Assembly: GCA_028023455.1 (NCBI GenBank)
Contig: JAQFVV010000980.1
Location: 1-64,000 of the forward strand
Length of the DNA: 64,000 nucleotides
DNA from: Epiperipatus broadwayi
Lineage: Eukaryota > Onychophora > Udeonychophora > Euonychophora > Peripatidae
Direction: 5' to 3'
Notes under the pieces: generated by a model
Told to the model about the DNA's origin: nothing
Databases searched by the model: none
Seen by the model: the letters and a program-made list of their open reading frames with translations, nothing else
Made by a program: the position numbers and the translations under genes
Part shown: one piece after another, positions 27,218-38,904 of the stretch
Layout: each line of letters starts with the position of its first letter
Numbering within the stretch: the stretch's first letter is position 1

Positions 27218-27320
27218 AATTTTATTCATATGTCATAGCATCGGCTGGGAGGTGAACCCACAACTGTCTGCAACCAACTACTTGTATGCAAGGCGGCTGC
27301 GATGACCTCTCGGCTAACAT
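27218..27320 (-). mobile_element. tRNA-derived SINE, family 1, minus strand
   Basis: On the minus strand it runs GTTAGCCGAGAGGTCATCGC (A-box region), GTAGTTGGTTGCAGACAG, then a B box GGGTTCACCTCCC and the signature GATGCTATGACATATG. It is one of the cleanest copies. The flanks share only a short ATTTTA, so I do not claim a target duplication. Confidence 0.85.
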
Positions 27321-27467
27321 TTTAAACTGTGAAAACTCCTAAACACCATGTGCATATTGTTAGCTGAAATTCTTATCTAAAAATTATTATTATTAAACAT
27401 TAATTTTTTTCCCCAGTATCACAGTAAACATAAAATTAACATAGCCTAATGTATACATGTAATTAAG

Positions 27468-27578
27468 AGGATAAACCCAGTTTCCCTCAGGCTATAGATA
27501 AAATGTTAACCAAAGGATCAAGAAATCCTTTGATCAACATTTAGAGTGCTTTTTAACCATAGCCTGAGGGAGACTGAT
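27468..27578. repeat. 110-bp hairpin, probable foldback MITE
   Basis: The left arm contains CCCTCAGGCTATAGATAAAA and the right arm reads back as the complement (CATAGCCTGAGGG). A second inner hairpin is AAAGGATcaagaaATCCTTT. The whole can fold into one long stem with mismatches. There is no coding capacity. Confidence 0.75.
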
Positions 27579-27597
27579 TTTTTCCTATATATATATA

Positions 27598-27640
27598 TAT
27601 CAGTCAACACTAAGACAATCCCAATATTAATAACAATCAA
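27598..27640 (+). repeat. dispersed inverted repeat, left copy
   Basis: CAGTCAACACTAAGACAATC followed by CCAATATTAATAAC matches the reverse complement of 29370-29415 with a few substitutions. TA runs border both copies. The pair is 1.8 kb apart and could be old terminal repeats or two independent insertions. Confidence 0.55.
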
Positions 27641-28379
27641 TCAATATATATATATGCAATGGAGTAAAAAAAACAGCAAAGTTATTCAATGATGATACAT
27701 AGAATAGTCAAAATTTAATGGTTTAGTAAAATAAAAAAATGTCTATAGCTTCTTCATATATATATGTTTAATTTTATATTTGGTTGCCAAATTCATAATG
27801 TTACAAAATCTCACATAGGGCTTGATAAGAAAATATATTGTAAAATAATATAAAATGTTGATTTGAATTGCAAATTAAAATGATGATGATCAATTTTAGT
27901 TATTCAACAATTAAATTACAATAAAAATTCAAGTGGCATAAAATATATATTATTTTAATTATAAAAACATTCCTAGAAAAAATAAATATTTATTTATTTT
28001 CAGAGCATCATATATTTTTTTATACGCTGCAATTAATTCATAAATGTCATGTGTGTTTATATTTATTACAATCAGGCTACAAAATTTAATAAACGGAACA
28101 CAGTCTTTCTCAATTTCTGAAAATGCAAGTCATGTTAATCAATCACACATATACAAAAGAAATATTAAATTGAAAATAAAAACCTAAGTCTTTATTTTAA
28201 GTAACAAAATTAAATACAACAGCACATCCTGATTTGTATATATATTTGATTAACTACATATGCAAATGCTTTAATTAGAATGTGCAATTTTCAAAATGTT
28301 AGTTAAATAAATTTAGCTTTTTATAATTATCTAATTTAACAAATTAATTTAAATTCATATTTAAATTAAGTTATTTACT

Positions 28380-28910
28380 TTGCAATGTGATCACATACTA
28401 AGTTATGCTTCAAGAAATTTTGAAATCAATCTTTGTACTTGTTTGAAGAAGTTCTCTTGCTTGGCTATTATCTAGAGATTTAACTATGACATATTGGTCC
28501 AGTCTCTTGCATTTAACTTCATGTCTTGCTTTTCTTCTCTAAATAAAGACAGTTTCTTATAGTTAAAGTGATTCTAGTCTATATATATATGAATTCACAA
28601 ATTTCTTTAAATAATCCAACAGCAATATTTTTTTTTTTTGTAATTCTCAATCAGATTTTTCTTTAATTGGTTAGTAGTTTAAATTGAAACAATTTTTTCG
28701 ATAAAATTTCCATTTAGCTAAACCTAACAAAATTATCTCTGCTATTAGATACATGTCTGCAGATGAGACTTCTCTAATGGCATTCTTTCATCACTTAATC
28801 AAGATGGTCAATGAATTGTTCAATTTTCTCATAGATCGTTATTATTGAGGTGTGGAAAATGGTTCACACTTCTCTCTAGGACAATGGTTTTCTTCCTTAT
28901 TAATATTAAT
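28380..28910. other. unassigned, slightly GC-richer segment
   Basis: Minus-strand frames give some coding-looking stretches (for example LNNNDLYEKIEQFIDHL near 28810-28860), but I recognise no family. It may be a decayed transposon protein. Confidence 0.25.
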
Positions 28911-29369
28911 CTAAACTAATATAATGATAAATTCAACAACTCAATGAATAAGACTCCTAAGTCTTTGCACATGCTGTTTTATAAAACTTATTTTGAAAAA
29001 CTACATTACACAACATAACCCGAAAGTATACAGTGATTGGCTTGTCCACAATGACAAAAAAATTGAGTTTTTAATTTTTTTCAATTAACAAAAAAAAAAT
29101 TGAAAAAATAATTAAAATTAATTTTTAATTAAAGTAAAAGTATTTTTTTTAAAAAAATCAACAATATAAATCCATTATTGTATTTTAAAATTAAAAAATA
29201 AATAAGAAACTCTTTTTTCTTTATATATTGCCAAGAAAAAAGATAAATGTTAAAGAAATAAAAATATGAAAATTTATTCAATTTAATACAATATTTTAAA
29301 AGTGTTTATACAAGTTTTAATGAAATATTTTTATCCAGTTAAAATTTATTTCTTTTGTGTTTTGTTTAT

Positions 29370-29415
29370 TGTTGATGTTAGTGATATTGGGATTGTCCAA
29401 GTGTTGACTGGTTTT
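29370..29415 (-). repeat. dispersed inverted repeat, right copy
   Basis: Reverse-complement partner of the repeat at 27598-27640, sharing CAGTCAACACT and GACAATCCCAATAT. It falls inside an incidental 78-codon open frame. Confidence 0.55.
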
Positions 29416-29784
29416 AATGATTATCATATATATATATCAACTTCTAATTGTATAAGTCAAAAGAACTCAAATAATTCAATAAGAATAAATAATATTATGA
29501 GTGCTAAGATTGAACTTTTTCGTATGGCATATAGATAGATACATTATATTCCACATTGACGCACCATTTTTAATGGAATAAAATAAATTTATATTCTTAA
29601 AATAGTGAGGACATATTAGGTGGAGTAATAGATATTCAGTAGTGAGAAGATTATTTGTAATAAAATAAATATATATAATCAATAAATAAATAGTATAAAA
29701 GGCTATTATATAAATTATGATCCTATATTAAATATTATAAATGTTATATAATAAGCATGCCAATAGCTCTTAACAAGCTTTTCA

Positions 29785-29848
29785 GAATATCCCTATTTTC
29801 AGACCATTTTCTAGCTCTGGCTGTCATCAGTGAGGCACTAGGATATTC
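29785..29848 (-). ncRNA. hammerhead ribozyme, minimal type I
   Basis: Minus-strand order: stem I strand GAATATCC, a spacer, the core CTGATGA (29830-29824), helix II AGC-CAGA-GCT with a bulged A, the core GAAA (29811-29808), a very short helix III region and the cleavage triplet GTC. The returning stem I strand is GGATATTC, exactly complementary to the start over 8 bp. This is the arrangement of type I hammerheads, which cut their own RNA after the NUH triplet. Minimal versions with a tiny helix III are known from Penelope-like elements and animal retrozymes. The expected C after GAAA is A here, which would weaken helix III. No coding part is attached. Confidence 0.7.
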
Positions 29849-30439
29849 CAGTCATTCAATTTAAAATACCAGTTCAAGCCCATATTTGCAGATAAATGTT
29901 AAATATGATAACATTATTTATGTGTAATCATCAAGATATTTTCTATTAATCAAATATATTATGTGTGTGGGCATTGAATGATTCTTAGCAATGTCATAGA
30001 ATCATTATCATCATAATAATGATGATTCTAATATGGAAGCTTTCCATGTAACTCCACACACAGACATATATTTCCATTATTATTTCCAGATATATAATAC
30101 TTAGTTTTATGCCAAGAAAGAATATTGTGAAATGTAATCAAATATATAAACAAGATACATAAACTTTATATACATTAGTAAAACAAACCTACCAACATTT
30201 TGATATGATAACACTTATCCTCAATTGGATGAAAAAATATATTAATAATCATATAGTTTTAGTAGATAGAATTGTGTTACATTGTTGTTGTATCATGTGG
30301 TTGTTAAATAGTTTGATTTATATATGGCAGTATTTTTAATGCTCATTTGCATCAAGAAATTCTTCTGAATAGTTGGTAATTTTATTGTTTTATCACATGT
30401 ATTAATATACAAAATTAACAAAGCGTATTCCACACTTGA

Positions 30440-30650
30440 ATGAGAAGCTATAAAGATACACAGAAATTATTACACGCTAAGTGCTTTCGAGGTCTTTTGC
30501 CTCATATTCATAGCTGTACTGTGAGCTGCAGAATGAAAAAACAGGGCAAGGGAAACAAAACAGTATGCAAAGCATATGCAAATGAACTAGATAGTCCAAC
30601 GTTTGGAGATGTCAAAGCAGGTATCTCATCTATTGATGGAGTTATTGTAA
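30440..30650 (-). other. 3' untranslated region of the adjacent PLE
   Basis: This segment lies downstream of the minus-strand GIY-YIG domain. It shares with the 3' part of the PLE at 44.1 kb the string AGCTATGA-TATGAG, a hairpin, then CTCGAAAGC and CTTAGC. The hairpin is GAGG-caaaaga-CCTC here and GAGATT-AATCTC there, so the stem is kept while its sequence changes. The plus-strand open frame at 30440-30661 is an artefact. Confidence 0.6.
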
Positions 30651-32040
30651 TTTTTTTTTAATATTTCTTTAGCTTCTCTAAATACTCTTTGGTCACAGTT
30701 ATTGCATGTGGATTATGATTTTAATATTTGACAAATCTATGAGATGACCAGTAACCAAAACTTGGAGAGCAAATGCTGAAGATGTTGAGAATTTTTTACA
30801 TGATTAATATGTTGAGAATTTTTTACATGATTAATGTGTTCATCTTTTCTAGAACTTATATGTCGATTGTTCCTTCATGTGTATGTAGTTGGGTGCATGC
30901 CACATGAGGTTTCATAGACTTCTTGGGCTTCTAGAAGGAATACATCCTTAGGTTTGGCTATAATATTATTAATCTTTTACTCAATAAAGAATGCTTGTTT
31001 CTATGTTGTAATGTCTTAGTCCTTTCTCAATTTTATCTGTGGTTTCTTTTATATAAAAATAGAAGTATTTGCTTATTTTTGAGAACTTTTGCTTTGCACA
31101 TTGCTCTATTTATCATGATGGTATTGTAACCATTCATTAATAAGACTTTATGGATGTGTTTGAACTTTTTTTAATATAGATATATTTGGTAGTAAAAATG
31201 CTACAGAGAAGATTCAGGCTGAATGGTGATGAGATTATCCTTTTAGGTATCTACCAGTATGTGTAGATTTCCTATATATAGAGGATGATAAGGTATTATT
31301 GTTTGTTTTAGAAACAAGAATATCAAGAAAAGATAGTTTTTCATTCTTTTCTATTTCCATTATAAATTTAATTTATAAAGTAGGTTATTAATATAAATAA
31401 GGAGTCATTCAGATTTTCTTCTCCATATAACCAAACAGCAAATGTGTCATCAATATATCTGAGCCAGATATATGGTTTGGATAATGCTGAATTTAAATCT
31501 ATTATTTCAAATTCTTCCATGAATAAATTGGCAAAAACATTGGAGATTGAAGTGTCAATTATTTGTTTGTAGAATTGATTATCATAAGTAAAATAGGTAT
31601 TATTAAGACAATGTTTAACTAATGTGATAATATGATTTTATAAATTGCAACATTTAGAAACAATATCCAATGCCTCATCAATTAGTATCTTTGTAAATAA
31701 AGAAATAACATCAAAGCTCAAAAGGATATCATTTGATGTTATTTTTAAATTATTAATAATAGATATAAAATAGGCTGTGTTTTTATATACAACTTCATGG
31801 AGGGAATAATTGGTTATATTTGATTTGCTGTGTATCTTGCTAAAACTTGAGTAGGTAATCTTATGGTACTAATAATTGTACAGAATGGAATGTCTTTTTC
31901 ATGTATTTTTAAAAAGTCATAAAATTTAAGACATATAGAGGAAGATTCTCTAGGGAAGATTTTATTTTTTATGTTATTATCAATTGGTCATTTATTAATA
32001 AAGATTTTAGTTATTATTTTAAACTAAGTGGTGTTATTTC
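30650..32040 (-). pseudogene. Penelope-like element: reverse transcriptase and GIY-YIG nuclease
   Basis: From high to low coordinates the minus strand reads the PLE domains in order. LKFYDFLKIHEKDIPF and STIRLPTQVLARY (about 31810-31960) match FYGLPKIHKxGIPLRPI and SPTYxLAKYL. ILLSFDVISLFTKI (about 31700) is the first catalytic palm motif. NNTYFTYDNQFYKQI and NVFANLFMEEFE follow, then YIWLRYIDDTFAVW (about 31445-31470) with the YxDD active site intact. KFKHIHKVLLMNGYN (about 31170) is the thumb. QEVYETSCGM (about 30930) starts the GIY-YIG nuclease. Palm motifs are well kept, but stops, shifts and a 26-29-bp duplication at 30784-30835 break the nuclease. The element is 5'-truncated near 32040, where an inverted copy of its 3' part begins. 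Confidence 0.9.
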
Positions 32041-32094
32041 TGTAGCTAGATCATTTTTTACAAGGGTATTTTTAATTCCAAATAGATCTACATT

Positions 32095-32750
32095 AAGAAA
32101 TGAGTTCAAACACATAAAGTCTTATTAATAAAGGATTACAATGCTATCGCTACAAATAGAGCAATGTGCAAAGTAAAAGTCCTCAAAACTTCTACTAGAA
32201 TATTCATTCCTTGTATAAAAAACAAATAAAATTGGAAGGGTACTAAGGAAGGATATTAAGATGTTGTGACATAAAAATAACATCCTCTACTGAGAAATGA
32301 TTAATAACATTCTAATCAAACTTAAGAATGTAATCTCTCTAGAATCTCAAGAAATTTATGAAATCTCATGTGGCATGTACCTAACAATATACATAGGAAT
32401 AAACAATTTATGTATAAATGCTAGAAGAGATGAACATGTTAATCATGTAAAAAAATTCTCAACATCTCCATGTTTGGAATACTGGTCATTGTATAGATTT
32501 CTCAAATACAGTACTAAAATCATATCCACTTGCAATAACTATAACCAAAAAGAATTTAGAAAAGCTATATTTAAGAAATCAAACTGCATTAATAAATGTG
32601 ATGAAACAATAAAATTACCAACTATTCAGAAAAATTTCTTAATGCAAATGAATATTAAAAATCCTGCAAAATATAAATCAAACTATAAGATACAATTCTG
32701 TCTACTACAAACATGTGATTATTATTATATTTATTTCAGCAGTTGATAAT
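32095..32750 (+). pseudogene. inverted copy of PLE 3' part (thumb and GIY-YIG nuclease)
   Basis: The plus strand repeats the 3' coding part of the adjacent PLE in the opposite direction. ATNRAMCKVKVL (about 32145) matches INRAMCKAKVL on the other strand. TRIFIPCI and a GRVLRKD segment follow (the IPYIKGxTDKIGRxLRKH region). The 149-codon open frame then holds SQEIYEISCGMYLTIYIGIN, the GIY-YIG motifs, RDEHVNHVKK and a conserved EFRKAIF. Compared with the minus-strand arm the nuclease is longer and uninterrupted after 32297. The start is degenerate. The arm points outward from the junction. Confidence 0.85.
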
Positions 32751-32754
32751 AAAT

Positions 32755-33105
32755 GTTATCTTATTGAAACTTTATTTTACTTTCGTTTTATTAAATATGA
32801 TTATTTCTGAAAACATATTTCATAAAACAACTTTTATCTGTGAAAATATACATTTCAACACACACACATATATATATTATTCTCTGAAATGAAATATAAT
32901 CAATTTATAAGACAACTATATACTTAAACAATATATAAATAATAAATTTATTAACATCTAATCGATTTTGTTCAAAAATGAACCTTGTCAAGATATTATA
33001 ACAATTGAAAAAATTCACATAATTTACATATTATTTTAACACACCATCTACTAGTCAAACTAAACAAAAATGTTTTTATATTTTCCAACTTTACTGATCC
33101 TTGTA
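32755..33105. other. spacer including 3' flank of the next PLE
   Basis: AT-rich. On the minus strand a TTGACAAG-GTTC-attttt-GAAC-AAAA arrangement at about 32960-32990 resembles a decayed hammerhead layout (short hairpin between two conserved strands). The core bases are changed, so I do not call a ribozyme. Confidence 0.35.
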
Positions 33106-33109
33106 CTCA

Positions 33110-33990
33110 GTTCATACATTTCTCTTTATTTTCATGCTTATACAATGTTTCATATACTTTTCTTTCTTTATAATTTTTACAATATTTGATAACTTCAATA
33201 TTTTCTTCATAATTCATAATGTGTCCTGTTTCTAAAAAATGGCAAAATGGTCCTGATTTAATATCTTTCCTATTTATAGCTCTGTCATGTTATTTATCCC
33301 TTTCTATCTTACTTTTTGCTGACTGACCTATGTATATCATCTTGCATCTTTTACAAATAATTTTATAAACTATTCCTATCCTATTATTCCTTATTTTAGA
33401 ATTACTTACTAGTTTATTTAAAGGTTTACTATTTTCCATCCAATACCTATATTAAGATTTATTTTCTCTTTTCTATCATTTAGAATTTTATACACATCCT
33501 TGGAATATGGAATAGAAATACATTTCTTATTTTTTCTTTCATTCTTATTGCTAACTTTTTATATCTATTTTTATTTATTAAAATATTTCTTACAACCTTA
33601 CTACTATATCTATATTCAATGTATTCATCTTGGATTTTCAATTTTTGCTCCATTGCATTTTTATCATTTAATGTAAGCCTATCATTTTTTTCTTTTATTC
33701 CTATTAGTATCCTCATGTATGTATTATTCCTCTAACATTTTTATTTTTTATGTAGTGCTTTATATTAATCATTCCATTTTCATCCTTTTTTATTAATAAA
33801 TCTAAATATTTTATTCCTTCTTCATTATTTTCTATAGTAAATTTAATATTAAACATATTTTTATTTACCTCATTAAAAGCTTTCATTATGCTTCTTCCAT
33901 TTCCTACAACTAAAATATCATCCACATACCTAAAATACTTTATAATTTCTCCATTTTCAATATACTTTCTGCTCAATCAAATCAACCATA
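33110..33990 (-). pseudogene. Penelope-like element, second family: partial RT and GIY-YIG
   Basis: The minus strand begins EIIKYFRYVDDILVV (YxDD active site, about 33910-33950). NIKFTIENNEEGIKYLDLLI follows, the FTxExxxxxxLxFLDL motif of PLE reverse transcriptases. A second frame (33716-33480) continues the thumb with RKVVRNILINKNRYKKLAI-like sequence. After further shifts, GIVYKIICKRCKMIYIGQSA (about 33325-33385) gives the GIY-YIG nuclease with its C-x2-C pair. A helix follows, then CHFLETGHIMNYEENIEVI, and a stop lies near 33110. The nuclease is closer to the 5.3-kb fragment than to the 30.9-kb one, so two PLE lineages are present. Fingers and the first palm motif are missing (5' truncation). 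Confidence 0.85.
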
Positions 33991-33999
33991 TTTTTGAGT

Positions 34000-35700
34000 C
34001 CTAACAATATTACTATTTTTTAAAGGAGAAATTTTTTTAATAATTTTATTTTTTTCTTTTAAAATATTTTAAAGTGCATTCATTTACACTGAATGAGTAT
34101 GAGTGATTTTTTAATTTTTGTATTTTATATAAAACTGGACCAGAAAACTTCAAAAGATGTGAATTACAAATAGTAAGATCACATTAGGTAATTTTTTTAT
34201 ACAATGTGTATTTTTCTTAACGTTTCTTGGAGTTTTAATGATATTTATATTATGTTACATGAATAAATGAATATATGGATGTGTGCATTGATAACACATA
34301 TAGATTTTTATTAAGAGATATAAACTATGAGAAATATGCGTATATTTTGTTTTACAAAGTTTGTTATAACTTTATAAAGTGATTATAATTTTGATATGAT
34401 TATTTGCTAGATAAACCATATGATATTTATTTTCAAGACATGAATATTGAATGAATATTTTAAAATCAAATCTCATTTGTATTTGTAGATAAGTTTTATA
34501 TGAAACCTTTTCTTATAGTAGTTATGGTTGGATAAAGTGATATGTAACTTTATTATTGGGAAATTTGCTTAGTTATTTTACAATGTTAAATGTCTAAATC
34601 TATTTGAGATTATTTAAATGGTAGTGATAAGGGAGTAAAATAATGAAATCTTGAATGCTTATACAGTAGGATGTGTTGAGAAAATAAGATAATGAGCTTA
34701 TATTATAGCTGAGAAGTTATTATGCAAATACAGATAATGTAGCCCTGTACTTTGTATTTATTTCCATGGACAGTGTTTTTTGATATTTATATTTTAATGA
34801 TCTGTAAGTGCTGAAAGATAGCCAAGACATTATTTTGAAAGATATTAAATGAATTCGTACCTGTTGTTTCTTCACACTGATTTTTCATGTGATTTATTGA
34901 ATTATTTTATACTATTGAGTCTTTACTCTAGTTATACCTTCATGTCCTATACATTGTATTGCTATCTGAATTTCATTTGTAAAACATCGTGTAGCATAGT
35001 ATTTTTGAAAGATGAATAATGGATAATTTTAGAAAAGATGATTTGTTTAAAAGAAGGCAAGGCAGGTTTTTGATATTGTGGAAAAAATACAAGTGATGTT
35101 GAATGCATAGGGTTGATGGTGAATATAATAAAAAAAATCATAATTTTTCTTAATATTTTTTGAAATATTTTGGTGATAAAGAAATATAAACTATTAATAA
35201 TTTATATTTTTAAATATTTTTGATACTTTCAATTTTTCATAAATCGATAACATTTTTTTTTTTGCTAAAGCAATGCATATTTTACAATGAAATATCAAAT
35301 GAAGTATATTACTGTATGGTGAATGCTTATAGTTTATTTAATTATTTTTATATATGATATTTTAAAACATGAAACATACATCTTAAGGAGAATGGTGCCA
35401 AGCAAAATTATTATTATTTTATATATGAATAAACATTATTTTAAAACTTATTTTTTATTAACCTAGAATAAGCTAATATAATATTGTAGGATAAATGGCA
35501 GAATATTTTTGAATCATTAATACATATGTATTTTCTAATTTTAAAATTCATAAGCCAGAGTGAAGGCTTACTCATTTATGATTTTCAAAATTGTAAATCT
35601 CTAAATTCAATCTTTCTTTTATTCTATTTTGTATATTTTGTTTTTCTAATTTTAATATGTAAATAACATTTGTCTAAATCGCATGTTGCTATTAAATTAG
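34000..35700. other. AT-rich spacer, nothing recognised
   Basis: No open frame over 60 codons and no repeat boundary identified. Confidence 0.5.
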
Positions 35701-37174
35701 TAATAATTGAAAGTTTGCTAGTCTTTCATATGCGTCTACAGTTGTTTCTCAGACAGCCAATCAGATTTTTAAACAGCTGTCTCTTAAGAACAATCAGGCC
35801 TTGACACATGACAGAGATTTTGATAAGAAAAGGATGATACCACCTTTTCTCAACTTAACTTTTATATATATATACATATATATATATATGAAAAAACAAC
35901 ATTATCACAAGGTCAACCGAACATGTTTTGTTTACATAAACGAAAAAGAGTCAGAAATTAACACCTCTCAGCTGATTGCGGTTTGCTTCTCAGGAGCATA
36001 GGAAACTAGATCTAAAACACGACTCTCAAGTGTTTTGCAAACTTCTACATTGGTCGCCGGAGTCTCAAACCCAGCCTAGCAAGCTAGATATTTATATGGG
36101 TCTCGTGTTCAGAATCACCATATACAAAGTCTCTGCAATATATCATTGCAAGAAAATCTAAATACATTAAAAAAAAAAGTAATCCCCTGTCACCACTTGT
36201 GCCAAAGCTAGCCGAACAAGTGTAAGATTTGTTTTACATAAACGAAAAAAGAGTCAGAAATTAACTACCTCTTTTCTGACTCTTTTTTCGTTTATGTAAA
36301 ACAAATCTTACACTTGTTTGGCGGTTTTGGTATAGCACCATCTTTTGGACATAAATAACAAGTGATAGCAGGTTACGTGATTAACTTTTTTTGTTTTTTC
36401 ATAAATGTACCTTTAGAGTTTTCTTGCAATGATATATTTGAGAGACTTTGATTATATGGTGATTCTGAACTGAGATCAGACCCATATAAATATCTAGCTT
36501 GCTAGGCTGAGTTTGAGACTTTACCGGTCTGAAAATTCACGCTGCAATCTGATAGAAACGTTTTGCATAAACACTTGAGAGTCAGTGTTTTAGATCTAGT
36601 TTCTATGCTCTATCCCCACTGAGGATAGCAAACCAGCTTGAAATCAGCTGATCTGGGGGGTGAGAAATGAAAGAGGTAGTTCCCTTCACGACTCTTTTCG
36701 TTTATGTAAAACAAATCTTACACTTGTTCGGCGGTTTTGGTATAGCGCCATCTTTTGGACATAAATAACAAGTGATAGCAGGTTACGTGATTAACTTGTT
36801 TTTGTTTTTTCATAAATGTACCTTTAGAGTTTTCTTGCAATGATATATATTGCAGAGACTTTGATTATATGGTGATTCTGAACTGAGATCAGACCCATAT
36901 AAATATCTACCTTGCTAGGCTGGGTTTGAAGACTTTACCGGTCTGAAAAATTCACGCTTGCAATCTGATAGAAACGTTTTGCATAAACACTTGAGAGTCA
37001 GTGTTTTAGATCTAGTTTCTATGCTCTATCCCCCACTGAGGATAGCAAACCAGCTTGAAATCAGCTGATCTGGGGGTGAGCAAATGAAAGAGGTAGTTAA
37101 TTTCTGACTCTTTTTTCGTTTATGTAAAACAAATCTTACACTTGTTCGGCGGTTTTGGTATAGCGCCATCTTTT

Positions 37175-37205
<31 letters not shown>

Positions 37206-37482
37206 AGCCAGTCTTAAGCATCTTGGCCTGAAAGCTTGAAAATATAAACACATTCATTTATTACTCACTGAGTTTTTAATTTACGATATTATACCACGAA
37301 ATCTTAGATTTACTACACCGCAATTTTCTAGATGTTAATATAATTTATCAGCAACATATGTAAAATCTCTTTCATGTGTCAAGGCCTGATCATTCTTAAG
37401 AGACAGCTGTTTAAAAATCTTATTGGCTGTCTGACAAACAACTGTAAGCACATGTGAAAGACTAGCAAACTTTCAATTATTA
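35701..37482. mobile_element. foldback element with inverted ends and 410-418-bp tandem units
   Basis: The ends are imperfect inverted repeats of about 110 bp (35701-35816 and 37371-37482). The left end begins TAATAATTGAAAGTTTGCTA and both contain AGACAGCTGTTTAAAAATC-like sequence. Inside, one unit lies in one direction on the left (about 35890-36265). After a near-perfect palindromic hinge (36225-36335), two units lie in the other direction, marked by TTTTCGTTTATGTAAAAC at 36286, 36696 and 37114. TA runs at 35864-35890 and 37178-37205 sit at matching places. There is no protein-coding capacity. It looks like a non-autonomous foldback DNA element or a satellite captured between inverted repeats. 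Confidence 0.85.
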
Positions 37483-37489
37483 TTAATTT

Positions 37490-38000
37490 TAATATGATAT
37501 TTGTAAGTATTTGATTTTTAAAACTATAAATATTTTTGTGTATATATATAAAATAAATTTGTTAAAGTTGTTGTTATAAACTTGTTGTCCATGTTATTAT
37601 TGATCTCCTTACCTCCACAGAATCTAATTTTACAGAATTCAGAATTAAACATATTCCATATTTTGCACATTATGATTTTAAAATTATATTATTTATTTAA
37701 ACAATGTTAATCATTATTCAGAATATGATACAGCAAAATCATATAAGATAACATTATTTTTGGTTATAATTTATTATTGAAAATACTGCCATATAATTGA
37801 ATATATTTTTGTTGCCACATATTGTTCAGATTATACCATAGTTATAATATGCCACATGAGAAGTGAAAGATGAGAGATAAGAAATGAGAAATAAAAGAAG
37901 AATATTATTATTGTTATTATCATTATTATTAGTAGTAGTAACTAGATTATTGAGTAGTAAATATTGTACCAAATGCTAGTTAGATTAAGTATAGGAGTAT
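37490..38000. other. spacer, nothing recognised
   Basis: AT-rich sequence with short ATT and AGT runs leading into the next microsatellite. Confidence 0.5.
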
Positions 38001-38900
<900 letters not shown>

Positions 38901-38904
38901 TTAG

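Noticed and set aside
27468-27578. Bacterial-type terminator or attenuator hairpin
   Set aside because: The context is eukaryotic and the hairpin length and layout fit a foldback MITE.
30440-30661. 73-codon plus-strand open frame as a gene
   Set aside because: It lies antisense in the 3' region of a PLE and aligns as DNA to the non-coding 3' end of the PLE at 44 kb.
35801-36161. Short open frames in the foldback element as proteins
   Set aside because: They run through the inverted ends and a TA repeat, are not kept between units, and have no family resemblance.
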